From Bombyx mori (Eukaryota; Arthropoda; Insecta; Lepidoptera; Bombycidae), in contig NC_085127.1 in NCBI RefSeq assembly GCF_030269925.1, positions 565,501 through 629,500 of the forward strand: a stretch of 64,000 nt of DNA, in the 5' to 3' direction. Under the pieces are notes generated by a model. The model did not search any database. It was not told the DNA's origin and worked only from the letters and a program-made list of their open reading frames with translations. A program made the translations under genes and the position numbers. This document shows, piece after piece, positions 53,102 to 63,903 of the stretch (its first letter is position 1; each line of letters opens with the position of its first letter).

Positions 53102-53545
53102 GATCGCTGAGTACCCAGGTGGGGCGGCCCCGGGTCTTGAAAACACTCGCCTTGCGGCGAGGCCCCAACTTCTCGGACCTGAGCGGTTCTATTGAACACA
53201 GGTGGCAATGCGGCGCGATTACTACAGGACAAAGAAAAAGCACAACAAAACAGAAATTACGAAAAGAAACAAAACAAATAAATACTTGCAGGAAACCACT
53301 TTGTCGGCAGATGTACCACGAACACAGAAACAACAAAAGGAAACAAAACAAATAAAAACTTCCAGAAAGAGCACTTAGTCGGCAGATGTACCACAAACAC
53401 AGGCCGCGCGAACAATGGCCGGGCTAACAAAAGCCGGGCGAACAAAGACCGGGCGATCGAGTGGACGATGAGCACGTCCGCACGTGACGGGTGCCTCTAT
53501 CGGAATGACGCTAGGCTCTGGAAGACTAATCAACTCAGTCTTCAG

Positions 53546-53759
53546 AAAGATTAAAAATTCCAAATTACATTTGCGCAGTCAAAATGAAAATGAAATATTT
53601 CGTGAACCACATTCGAATGAATTTAAAACTATTAAGCTCCCTCGAAATATCGACAAATCAACCATCATTCACATAAATGAATCCGATGGGATCAACGTCG
53701 CAAGTCACGAACGAAATCCAAACGAGTTTCATTACTATTTCCTATCGCGTAACGATTAA
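53546..53759 (+). other. Candidate terminal exon of a host gene
   Basis: Directly after 'ctaatcaactcagtcttcag', which looks like a branch site plus 3' splice site, an open frame of about 70 codons runs to a TAA at 53757 (KIKNSKLHLRSQNENEIF through NEFHYYFLSRND). It is charged, with no transposon motif or family I recognise. The Jockey complex lies just upstream, where the intron would be. Could equally be chance. Confidence 0.25.
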
Positions 53760-54039
53760 GTTTGCATGATTGCTTTTAAGTGCGATATTGTGTTCGTTGT
53801 TGCGGAAACAGAGATGTAAAAGCCCCGCGAGCACTCTCGAAGATATTAAGTTTTTTTTTTTGTTGTAGTTGTAGTAAAATGAATTTTTCCGTCGAAGGAC
53901 CTCGTGGCTTTGAGAGCAGACGTAAGTGCTTTTTATAAACTGACAACTCATAGTTTGAGCACGCTTAAATTTTACTTTCTTGAGCTTATATTAACTGCTC
54001 ATAAGTTATGTAAGTGAATTGTTATTGCTTACTCGTATT
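53760..54039. other. AT-rich sequence, no feature seen
   Basis: Nothing recognised. Confidence 0.5.
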
Positions 54040-54190
54040 GTCTATACCAATATTATAGAGAGGAAAAATTTGTTTGTTTGTTTGTATTGAATAGGCTCCG
54101 AAAGTACTGAACCGATTTGAAAAATTATTACACTGTTTGGAAGCTAGACTATTCCCGAGTGACATGGGCTATAATCTTTTTTGAAAAAAA
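54040..54190 (+). repeat. Lepidopteran Helitron-like repeat fragment
   Basis: 'tttgtttgtttgtttgtatt' followed by 'ggctccgaaagtactgaacc', 'gatttgaaaaatt' and 'tattcccgagtgacatgggc' form a repeat common in moths that I associate with non-autonomous Helitrons. The 3' hairpin and CTRR end are not seen, so it is a fragment. Confidence 0.55.
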
Positions 54191-54819
54191 TTAGGGATCC
54201 TTACTAAAACTTCAATAATGTAACCCAAGGTGTAAAAAAATTACCTAAAATATTCTTTACATCGCGTGCCCTGCGAAAACTATTGATGATAGAATAAAAC
54301 AATGTACTATGGTTTTGTAGGCCACATTATTATTTACAAAAAGTGTCGCACAGCATATATCTATAATAACTATTACATTATAGTTATGCCGCAATAAGTG
54401 TTATTTTATTTAAAAAATAAAACAACGTCAGATATCGTTGAAATTTTTGTTAAAGACTCGAGCAGAGCCGGAGCGGGCCGCTTGTATATTATTATATAGT
54501 GATGGGATACATGCTCACAATAGGCTGCTGGACTAGCTTTAATAATACTAAATGGGTTTTTTTTTTCGTTGATAGATGAAGATTTTAATTGATTACCGAA
54601 ACCCGTAAACATGGTAAACTTCGCCACCCGCTTTGCAACATTAGTTCAAATCTCAATTAATTGTATTCTACAACGGTTGATCCATATCCAGTGATATAAA
54701 CTGGAACACCTCATTAATGAATAATTTATTTAAATGTGCTAGATTTAATTTAGTTTTAAAATATTATTATTATGAGTTAAACGTGTTTTTTTTTTTTAAA
54801 TTTAATAATAGATAATAAT
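54191..54819. other. AT-rich sequence, no feature seen
   Basis: About 630 bp without coding or recognised repeat signal. Confidence 0.5.
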
Positions 54820-55246
54820 GGTCACTCTGTAGTCGAAACTCGACTGTAATTGAAATTATAAGTTTGGACATTATTATGGCTCTATTGTCAAAAACTATTT
54901 ATTATACTTCTATAATCACAGATTTCGCCAAGACTACAGTCATTATAGACAAATAATGTTAAAGACAAACAATATTAATCTGTTATCAATTTGACCACAG
55001 ACTTTCAACAGTAACAAAAGTTTGACAATAAACACAGAGTATATGTGTTGTGTTAAATACATGGTAGTGTGTGTAATATTTTCTTTATTGATTTAATGAT
55101 TTTTTATGCATAATTAAAAAATGAGTAGCATCTTACACTCCTTCTCTATATTCTCTATGAGTGTGAGAAATTTCATAACTTCTGCGTCAGCGCGATTTTC
55201 GCAAAAAGGAGTACAATGCTTCTGTTTCACGTATTAATATATAGAT
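54820..55246 (+). repeat. ~410-bp dispersed repeat, copy 3
   Basis: From 'ggtcactctgtagtcgaaac' to 'tattaatatatagat'. More diverged from copy 1 than copy 4 is. Confidence 0.75.
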
Positions 55247-55453
55247 TCATAACAATCTATAAAAATATTATTTGAAAATTATAATATTCAGAGTGATTTA
55301 TAAAATTACAGTACCAGTTTACATGCCAAAATTTTAAGAAAAAACCAAGTTATCAGTATCACTATACTGACTTATTTGGTATCCCCTACAAAATAAACAT
55401 AGCAAAACACAAATGATATTCTATTCTAGATATTTGTAATGATCAAGGTGCTC

Positions 55454-56048
55454 ATGATGAATATTTATACCTCGGGCAGACGCTGCAGATGGGTAAACAC
55501 AGCTTGGAGAGGGAAGTCAAGAGAAGGATCCAACTGGGCTGGGCGGCGTTCGGCAAACTGCGTGGAGTCTTTTCATCGCACATCCCACAGTGCCTGAAAA
55601 CGAAAGTTTTTAACCAGTGCGTCCTACTGGTAGTGACTTACGGAGCCGAAACGTGGACACTCACAGTACGGTTGGTCCGTCAGCTCAAGGTCGCTCAGCG
55701 AGCCATGGGAAGAGCCATGCTCGGAGTTTCTCTGAAGGATAAAATCCGGAATGAGATTATTCGACAGAGAACTAAAGTCATCGACATAGCTCAAAGAATC
55801 AGCAAGCTGAAGTGGCAGTGGGCTGGCCATATAAGCCGTAGGACTGACGATCGCTGGAGCAGACGGGTTCTCGAGTGGAGAAGACGTAACGTGGGACGCC
55901 CCCTGGCTAGATGGTGCGATGACCTCCGCACGGTGGCCGGCAAGAAGTGGATGAGGAGAGCCGCAGACCGGGCTCAGTGGTATGGATTGGGAGAAGCCTA
56001 TGTCCAGCAGTGGACGACTGTGGGCTGTTGATGATGATGATGATGATG
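55454..56048 (+). mobile_element. RTE-type LINE, 5'-truncated
   Basis: Target duplication 'aaggtgctc' at 55445-55453 and 56049-56057. The 3' end is a (TGA)n/(GAT)n microsatellite (about 56030-56048) instead of poly(A), as in RTE-type elements. Carries the C-terminal ORF fragment. Confidence 0.82.
55459..56031 (+). pseudogene. RTE reverse-transcriptase ORF, C-terminal fragment
   Basis: Open for about 190 codons but lacking the catalytic RT and endonuclease because of 5' truncation. Reads DEYLYLGQTLQMG, RRIQLGWAAFGKLR, VTYGAETWTLT, LKWQWAGHISRRTDDRW, GRPLARWCDDL, WYGLGEAYVQQW. Typical of the end of RTE-type ORFs. The stop (TGA) is the first unit of the 3' microsatellite. No promoter or start of its own. 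Confidence 0.82.
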
Positions 56049-56246
56049 AAGGTGCTCCAGCTTAAAATAATAAAGCAGAATAAGTGAAATTTTTAGACAT
56101 TATTTTTCATAATTAGAATTGAGTTATGATTTTTCAATTCAAATGACGCTAGTCAACATTTCAAAACGCTGCTAAAACGTTTACCTTATTGTAATTAATT
56201 AAATTACGACTATACTGCGAGTCTATTCTACGCGTAATAGGTATAT

Positions 56247-56619
56247 CGTTACGCCGATAAGTGTAACGCAATCTATCGCCGAATAGCCGAACGAATATCG
56301 AAGGATCTAGTAGTGTCTAGAACACTCGAGAAGTACAACGCCATCTATTGTCGGATAGCGGAAGCACCCAAGACTAGACTTTTGTGGAATATTCGCGACG
56401 ATTCTAGGGATTTTGTCTCGACTATAAAAGCGTTGCAGAGATGGCACGCAGTCGGTCAATAATCGGAACTACTCGAAGCGAAACAGCGAACGGATACCTG
56501 AAGCAAAGCGGAAGAAGCGTATTGAGATAAAGTACTTGTGAAGTGTTTTAAGTGTTGAATACAGTTTTTAATTTGTACTTCGGCAGTATTTTATTTATCC
56601 CGAACCCCAGCGCGTAACA
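56247..56619 (+). mobile_element. Solo LTR 2
   Basis: 373 bp, starting cGTTACGCC (T of TG mutated to C) and ending GCGTAACA, with target duplication 'atat' at 56243-56246 and 56620-56623. Contains 'ctataaaagcgttgcagag' (about 56422), a TATA box with downstream start region. Same family as 42269-42980. Confidence 0.85.
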
Positions 56620-56780
56620 ATATGAACCATTACAATGCTATATTTTCAATATATTGCCTGCAAATGAGAGAGCCCAGATAAACACAGAAATTCGCGTATC
56701 TGTTCAATAAATAATAAGTTTGTTAGTGAACAAGTATTCTTTAACTGTATTAGTATGTTCAGTATTAAGTATATACTAGA

Positions 56781-57212
56781 GGTCCCGCAGTAGTCGAAAT
56801 TAGTACGAGTAGTCGACTTTAATTAATTGAAATTGTAAGTTTGTACACTATTATGATTGTATTTTCAAAGCCAAGACTGCACTATAGAAAAATATTAATA
56901 AAGACAAACAATATTTAATCTATTCTCAATTTGACCTACTTTAAAGGTCTATGATTTGACCACAGACGTCAAGAACAAAAGTTTGATAATAAATAAACAG
57001 TAGGCATGCGTGTGTGCGTCAAATACATGGTAATGTGTGTAATTTTTTTTTATTGATTTAATGTATTTTTTAGGCATAATTTAAAAAAAAATATTAACAT
57101 TCTGCACTCCTTCTCTATATTCTCTATAAGCGTGGGAAATGTCATACTCCTCCGTCCGCGCAATTTTCGTAAAAAGGGATACAAAATTTTTCCTTCACGT
57201 ATTAATATATAT
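56781..57212 (+). repeat. ~410-bp dispersed repeat, copy 4
   Basis: From 'ggtcccgcagtagtcgaaat' to 'cacgtattaatatatata'. Closest to copy 1. Confidence 0.75.
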
Positions 57213-57702
57213 AAGTAGATACGATGAAAATAACAAGGTATAGATTTCATTCCTTCAAGTATATATTTACCTATCACACACACAACACAGTATTAACACG
57301 TGTGTTGATACTGTTATCACTGTCGACATATGTGTTTTGTAATGTTATTGTCTTCGTAAACTCACTTCACCTCGCGTTCAGCGTATCCAATTATAAATAA
57401 ATTACTGAAAAAAATTATTGTTAATTCAAAAATTCTCAGGACCGGCTCCTTTATGATTCTAGAATAAAAATTAAAATAGTAACAATGATTTTACTAGGTA
57501 ACTAGAATTGGTACAAACTAAATTAACCTAATTATAAAAATTTGGCACAACCTACATCTGTTTCAGGTTAATTATTGTAACCTTAATTCCCTTCAGCTAT
57601 ATTTTATACGCACTAAAGATTTCTCTTAAAGAAATAAAACTTAAACCTAAATACGAATATTGTGAATACAGGTTTTTATGCTAATTACATGTATGTATAT
57701 AT
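57213..57702. other. AT-rich sequence, no feature seen
   Basis: Nothing recognised. Confidence 0.5.
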
Positions 57703-57883
57703 AGCAGTAATGCGTTTCGGCTTTAAGGATGGGGCAGCCGTTGTAACTATACTGAGATCTTAGAACTTATATCTCAAGGTGGGTGGCGCATTTACGTCGT
57801 AGATGTCTATGGGCTCCAGTAACCACTTAACACTAGATGGGCTGTGAGCTCGTCCACCCATCTAGCAATAAAAATAAAAAAAA
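57703..57883 (+). repeat. Bm1 SINE, 5'-truncated
   Basis: Starts at 'agcagtaatgcgtttcgg' in the core; A-rich tail. Confidence 0.9.
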
Positions 57884-58539
57884 GTATATCCATGTGCTAG
57901 CTATAATTATCAATAGTGAACCTTGTAGATACGTGAATTTTACTGATTTCAGCGATCATTAGATTTCGACCTTATATCTCAAGATAGACGGCTTTTGATG
58001 GATTTTATAACGATATATTCAGGCTGTGCTATCTATAGGCCCACATAACTACTTAACATAAACGAACTCACAGCCCACCCGATTTTAAGTGTCTACTGAA
58101 ACATGGTCTACTACCATAGACAACCAGGTAAACGTCTCTGTTCACCATAAAGTATGGTAAAGTACGATAGGTTCATCATTAAATAATCTTAGTGTTATCT
58201 CATGCTACATGATATTAATGTGCTAGTATGAAAATATCGACTTGTTCATCGGTCAATTATTTAGGACGATTGAATTGAACAATAAATAGACAGCAATAAA
58301 ACTCAATCGGCTATGTCTATAGAGTAGATATTGTTTCTGGATAGTTCGTCGTGAAATTGGCGGATGTTCGGCTAATAATTAAAATATCACTGAACTTTGT
58401 GAGTGATTCCGGCAGATGGTTCGCCTCACGACAGATTTAGACAATGTCTTCGGTCGAGAGGCCTAAATCTTTACAACTCTCACAAGTGGTACGATATTTC
58501 CTGAAACGCCCGTTTTTTTTTTTCAAATCTTATCTTATC
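57884..58539. other. AT-rich sequence with a very diverged Bm1-like piece
   Basis: 'cgaactcacagcccacccg' near 58064 resembles the Bm1 3' end on the minus strand. Nothing else seen. Confidence 0.35.
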
Positions 58540-58740
58540 TTATATCTTTAAACGAGCAATTATTGTAAATATATATATAATCTGAATCTCGGAAACGGCT
58601 CCAACGAATTTCATAAAATTTAGTATACAGGGGATTTCGGGGGCGATAAATCGATCTAGCTACGATTTATTTTCAGAAAATGTTGTTTTATTTGTGTTTT
58701 CAATAATCAACTTTATCGATAATCAACTTAAACATAAACT
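58540..58740 (+). repeat. Dispersed moth repeat (Helitron-like style)
   Basis: 'aatctcggaaacggctccaac' and 'gggggcgataaatcgatcta' are a repeat I recognise as widespread in Lepidoptera; class uncertain. Confidence 0.4.
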
Positions 58741-58989
58741 TTTTATTTTGAAAGAAAATAACAAATAATATAATATAATATCAATATATAATTCGTATTT
58801 AAATATAATTTCAAAAAAATACAGTTAGTAAAAAAAACGAGGACACTTTAAAAAATTAAACATTCAAAAATTATCATTAAAAATTAATTATAATTCAACT
58901 ATTCAATTCAAATAGACGCTCATAGGTGCTTTTAAATCGGCATGACTTTACCAGAGCTTTGGAGTCTCACCGCTGAGAAAACCTGAAAA

Positions 58990-59420
58990 GAAAGAAGGAT
59001 AAGATGTCCAGTGTATTCGTGTCGAGCGATGCAAAGGTATTCGAATCCCGCAGGCGGGTACCAATTTTTCTAATGAAATACGTACTTAACAAATGTTCAC
59101 GATTGACTTCCGCGGTGAAGGAATAATATCGTGTAATAAAAAATCAAACGTGTGAAATTATAATTTGCGTAATTACTGGTGGAGTAGGACCTCTTTTGAG
59201 TCTGCACGGGTAGGTACCAACCACCACCCTGCCTATTTCTGCCATGAAGCAGTAATGCGTTTCGGTTGGAAGGGTGGGGCAGCCGTTGTACTGTAAAACG
59301 GGAACTTAAACCTTATGTCTCAAGATGGGTGGTAGTATCTACGTTGTTGATGTCTATGGGATTCAGTGACCAATTAACAACAAGTGGACCGTGAGCTTGC
59401 CCACCCACATAAGCATAAAA
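58990..59420 (+). repeat. Bm1 SINE, near full length, diverged
   Basis: Has most of the tRNA-like head ('ggataagatgtccagtg', box B 'ggtattcgaatcccgc'), the core with several insertions, and a short A/T tail. Confidence 0.88.
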
Positions 59421-59659
59421 TATATATAAATATATATCACAATACCGTAAAAGGCGGAAGCTAAATATGAAGAGCCGATTGGCTTGTGGGTATTTTAGTA
59501 GTTGGCTCGTAGTACCGAGCGTAGGTCGCCACGAATGCTCTAATTCTATAACAAACAGCTTCTATTTCTAATGGCGTTATGGACGGTAAAGTTGGCCTGT
59601 TTGTCATTCGATTAATTACAGTTGATTACATTAGGGGTTAAAGTATGAAATGAACCGAC

Positions 59660-60320
59660 TTGTACTGAAAAATTGAAATACGTTTTTTTTATTTCTTTAA
59701 CATATTTATTTCATCAAAATATCTACCATTATTATCTATATATTGCTGCCATCTAATACGAAGGACATTGATGCCTTTACGATAGAACTCTGGTGATCTA
59801 GATTCTACAAACTGTGGCGGTAGCCATCATACAACGCAAGATATTTGACAGATGCCTGAATCTCGCTTACGACATTTTCAAGAAAAGCTGCATATATACA
59901 AGTTCCGAACAACAATATTTAGACCGTCGGTCTATCGAGCAATGTCGCCCGCTTGGTGGAAAGTCTTCTTTTCGTTAAGACGTACCTACACAAACTGTGT
60001 AAGAGCATTTCACTGGTGGTAGGACTTCTTGGGAGACCGCCCGGGTAGGTACCACCACCCAGCCTATTTCCGCCGTGAAGCAGTAATGCGTTTCGGTTCG
60101 AAGGGTGCATGCATTTGAAAATGCAAGGCAAATTTCAACACATGTTTCTTTCTGCAGATCAGTCAAATAATGAGGCACCCATTTTTCATATTTTTTATTT
60201 ATTTTATTAATCTAACGCAAATGAGTCCATATTGTTGGTAAGGTAACGTTAAACCATTCCGCTAATTACTGGGTAGTTTGGCTCGGATCGGCTTCCACCA
60301 TTTCTTTCAATTCATTGTTG
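59660..60320 (-). pseudogene. Third mariner-type transposase relic
   Basis: Minus strand, in order: helix-turn-helix part near 60205-60310 (NNELKEMVEADPSQTTQ, stop, LAEWFNVTLPTIW); then 60115-60178 (PHYLTDLQKETCVEICLAF, the linker motif 'WVPHxLTxxQKxxRVExC'); a Bm1 fragment; and the C-terminus at 59690-59830 (SPEFYRKGINVLRIRWQQYI then DNNGRYFDE). The catalytic core with DDD is deleted. It differs from both other mariners here. Confidence 0.65.
60012..60107 (+). repeat. Bm1 SINE fragment
   Basis: Only the first ~95 bp of the core ('cactggtggtaggacttctt' to 'gttcgaagggtg'), inside the third mariner relic. Confidence 0.85.
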
Positions 60321-60490
60321 TTCAAATGTCCTAGAGACACACAGTATCTGGAAGCCTCGATTATAATATTATTGTGCACTGCAATAGTGGACAGGAACTC
60401 AAAGTACATCCCAGCCGTGGACGTAGACAATAATCAAGCAAGCTCTTTTACGCATCACACGCAAATAAAAAGAAACATAATACATAATAA

Positions 60491-60902
60491 GTCGTCGTGG
60501 CCTAACGGATAAGACGTCCAGTCCTCCAGACGTCCAGGCGGGTACCAATTTTTCTAATGAAATATGTACCTACTCAACAAATGTTCACGATTATTTCCAC
60601 GGTGAAGGAATAACACCGTGTAATAAAAATGAAACCCGCAAAATTATAATTTGCGTAATTACTGGTGGTAGGACCTCTTGAGAGTCCGCGCGGGTCGGTA
60701 CCACTACCCTGCCTATTTCTGCCGTGAAGCAGTAATGCGTTTCGGTTTGAAGGGTGGGGCAGGCGTTGTAACTATACTTGAGACCTTAGAACTTATATCT
60801 CAAGCATTTACGTTGGATGTCTATGGGCTCCAGTAACCACTTAACACCAGGTGGGCTGTGAGCTCGTCCACCCATCTAAGCAATAAAAAAAAATAAAAAA
60901 AA
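60491..60902 (+). repeat. Bm1 SINE with partly deleted head
   Basis: Starts 'gtcgtcgtggcctaacggat' (box A) but box B is lost by a short deletion ('ccagacgtccaggcgggtac'). Core and A-rich tail present. Confidence 0.9.
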
Positions 60903-61309
60903 GTAATGAAAAAAAAAATTGTTAGTTATTTACCCAAATCCAAACAGTGTTTTGGTTACCTATTGTATTTCTGTCTATTCGTAAACGTTAATCTCTGAAC
61001 AGAGTTCGACTAAGCCTTTATTTTCCTGTAGTTAATATCTCGGAAAATCATGTACGTGTTCCCTACGTTCGGGGTGGCACGTGCCCACTCCCATTTATAC
61101 TAAACGAATAATAATAGGAATATCTCAGCTGTTATCTCATGTCTCCGTATGTAAATGAATTTATGTTTTAATTGCTTATTTACTAGTGACCGAGCTCAAG
61201 ATCCATGTGGTGGCAAATGGCTAACGAAGCCCTTGGACATCATCAGTGATGAGACACCATAAAACATTGGCGGTTGCACCAATCTACCCTCAGGGGAGAA
61301 CTACTTCTG
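60903..61309. other. Unassigned sequence
   Basis: 61165-61305 faintly resembles Bm1-like 3' sequence ('gaccgagctcaagatccatg'), too diverged to assign. Nothing else. Confidence 0.4.
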
Positions 61310-61481
61310 CTGGTTGTAGGACCTCTTGTGAGTCCGTATGGGTAGTTACCACCACCCTGCCTATTTCTGCCGTGAAGCAGTAATGCGTTTCGCTTTGAAG
61401 GGAGGGGCAGCCGTTGCAACTATACTGAGACCTTAGAACTCAAATCTCAAGGTGGGGGTGTCATTTACATTATAGATATAG
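61310..61481 (+). repeat. Bm1 SINE fragment
   Basis: Core from 'tggttgtaggacctcttgtg' to about 61475, with the 3' third missing where LINE coding sequence begins. Confidence 0.85.
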
Positions 61482-61820
61482 GTCCGTCACGGTCGCTCAG
61501 CTGGCGATCTTCTTGTATACCTTACTCACAGGTGGGCTGAAGCCTTGGAGAGCAAGGGCGAGGCTCTTGCTGTGAGCCTTGATATCGCGAAGGCCTTCGA
61601 CAGGGTCTGGCATAGGGCACTTCTGTCGAAGCTACCATCTTACGGAATCCCCGAGGGTCTCTGCAAGTGGATCGCTAGCTTTTTGGATGGGCGGAGCATC
61701 ACGGTCGTTGTAGACGGTGACTGTTCTGATACCATGACCATTAACGCTGGCGTTCCACAAGGTTCGGTGCTCTCCCCCACGCTTTTCACCCTGTGTATCA
61801 ATGACATGCTGTCTACCATT
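61482..61820 (+). pseudogene. Jockey/CR1-group LINE RT fragment (outer element), 5' part
   Basis: Open frame RHGRSAGDLLVYLTHRWAEA, SLDIAKAFDRVWH, LPSYGIPEGLCKW, AGVPQGSVLSPTLFTLCIND, MLSTI: RT blocks up to just before the catalytic motif. It stops at ATT 61818-61820, where another LINE is inserted, and resumes at 63904. Confidence 0.85.
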
Positions 61821-63903
61821 AATTTTTAACGATGCTAAACAAATTAATGATCATTTTTTGAAAATTCCTAATGTAATCAATTGTTCTTCTATTATATCCA
61901 ATACTAACTATTTTAACTCTCATCGTTACTCTGATACACAATTTAATCTGTCCGGGGTAAAGGAATGTACTGTATTGCAGATCTTGCAACAACTGAAGTC
62001 GGATGCTCTGGGTGTTGATGATATTTCGCTTAAAATGTTGTGTATGACATTGCCCTACAGTCTTACTTCTGTCACCAATCTTGTTAATATGTCAATTAAT
62101 ACATCGATATTTCCTTACACTTGGAAGACTGCTGTGGTTCGTCCTGTTCCTAAGAAACCTAATGCCATGACACTCAGTGACCTCCGACCCATCAGTATAT
62201 TGCCCTGCTTGTCTAAAATTCTAGAGAAAGTAATATCTTCACAGCTGACGGACTATCTCGAGAAACATAACATATTGCCTGAGTATCAGTCCGGATTCCG
62301 GAGATCGCGTGGTACTGCAACTGCTCTCTTAGATGTGACGGATAATATCCTTGCTGCACAGGATCGGGGTATGTGTACGGTTCTGGTACTTCTGGACTTC
62401 TCTCGAGCATTCGACAGCTTGAACATTGACCTTCTTCTTGCCAAATTGAGTTTCTACGGCTTAAGTGCAGATACCATTCGTTGGTTCTCAAGTTATCTGA
62501 CTGAACGATCGCAATTGGTGGAAATTCGTCGCGGTGAGGGTAATGTTCGATCCAACATGGCTAACGTCATTAATGGTGTACCACAGGGTTCGATCCTGGG
62601 CCCTTTACTATTTATCCTTTACAGCGCAGATATTGTTGGTCATATCAATCATTGTCAGTACCATATATATGCTGATGACATTCAACTGTACATCTCTTTT
62701 AAGATGTCCGAGTTTACAATGGCCATTGAGAAACTTACAGGGGACCTAAATAGAGTGGCGAATTGGTCGGAACAGAACTCACTCTTCTTAAATCCCAGCA
62801 AGACTAAATATATTGTGTTTGGAAATGAATCTCGATTGTCTAAGCTTCCATCACAACCTTTCAATGGGTTAAATATTCGAAATGACCCCATTGAGAGAGT
62901 ATATGAGGTGCGTAACTTGGGCCTACTGATGGACGCAGGTCTCCGGTTTAAGAAGCATGTCACTGAGATGGTCCGCCACTGCTTCTATCGCTTGAAGGTC
63001 CTGTACCGCATCCGCAATTATCTCAGTGAAAAACTTCGGATTCAACTCGTTGACACACTGATTCTCTCGAAACTGAATTATGCGGACGTGGTATACGGAC
63101 CAAGATTACTTAATTCAACTGGGCGCATATTACAGAGAGTACAGAATGCATGCATGAGATTTTGCTTTAGCATCCCACCACGATCCCATGTTACGCCGAT
63201 AATTAATCAAAGCAAAATGTTGAATTTAAAGTTGAGAAGGAAGTTGCATTTTGCTTGTTTATTATTTGGAGTCGTAAAATTGCAAACGCCGAATTATTTA
63301 TATCTTAAGTTGACTTATTTAGGAGATGGCGGTAGGCAATCGCGACAACGCTCCCAAGTGTTTGCGACTCCTCGACACTGCTCTGCTGCTTTTAGAGGCA
63401 GCTTCCGCTACTTGGCCTCTAAATGCTGGAACAATATTCCTCCACCTATCCGGCACCAGAGAACGCTAAGGTCCTTTAAAACAAATTTAAAAGTATATCT
63501 TTTGAATATACAAGAAAAATTCGAAAATATCAAATATAATTACTCCGTACTATAATTAATTGTGCTTTGCAGCTGCAATTTTTATTTAATTAATTTAATA
63601 ATGTCATTTTGTTGTCCTTTTCATAACTGTTTTTATTTTTTATTTTTTATTATTCATGTTCTTTTTATTTTTTAATATATTTTACAATGATGTGTATTGG
63701 TCGGTCTGATGCTGGTGTGCGCGTCACTCCGCAGGTGCCGGCGGAAGATCAGCGCCGCAGTACCGATTGTCTCGATACTGTTAGGCATTGCTGAGCCGGT
63801 AACCATTTCCAAGCCTCGTTATTTTTGTTATCTTTTTTATTTATTTTTTGTACTTAATTTGTGTTTGGAATAAATGTTTATTATTATTATTATTATTATT
63901 ATT
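61821..63903 (+). mobile_element. CR1-like LINE, 5'-truncated, nested in another LINE
   Basis: Begins at about 61821 inside the outer RT ORF and ends in a (TTA)n tract (about 63879-63903) instead of poly(A), as CR1-group elements often do. Flanking 'att' is the only duplication. It carries the RT-containing 3' part of ORF2 and a ~320-bp 3'UTR. Confidence 0.8.
61829..63555 (+). pseudogene. CR1-like ORF2 fragment (reverse transcriptase)
   Basis: About 575 codons open, but truncated: no endonuclease, no start of its own. RT blocks: LKSDALGVDDIS, DLRPISILPCLSKILEKVI, EYQSGFRRSRGT, VLLDFSRAFDS, GVPQGSILGPLLF, YADDIQLY (catalytic pair), VRNLGLLMDAGL. C-terminal LRSFKTNLKVYLL is typical of CR1-type ORF2 ends. 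The outer LINE is in another frame, so there is no fusion protein. Confidence 0.82.

Larger units (their letters stand above)
43047..53507 (-). mobile_element. Jockey-clade LINE copy B, full length, split by copy C
   Basis: Minus-strand element whose two halves are 43047-47111 and 52364-53507. It is bounded by the 10-bp target duplication 'acgctaggct' (43037-43046 and 53508-53517). The poly(T) at 43047-43106 is its A tail (about 60) and its 5' end is at 53507 ('cattccgataga' on the minus strand). The interruption is copy C, inserted in ORF1. ORF2 is undisturbed. Confidence 0.93.

Noticed and set aside
52253..53146. A 297-codon frame ending in a long poly-Phe tail
   Set aside because: It is the N-terminal part of Jockey ORF1 of copy B read into the poly(A) tract of copy C.
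61801..61828. ATG at 61801 as the start of the CR1-like protein
   Set aside because: It lies in the outer LINE, before the insertion point; the inner ORF is 5'-truncated and has no start of its own.
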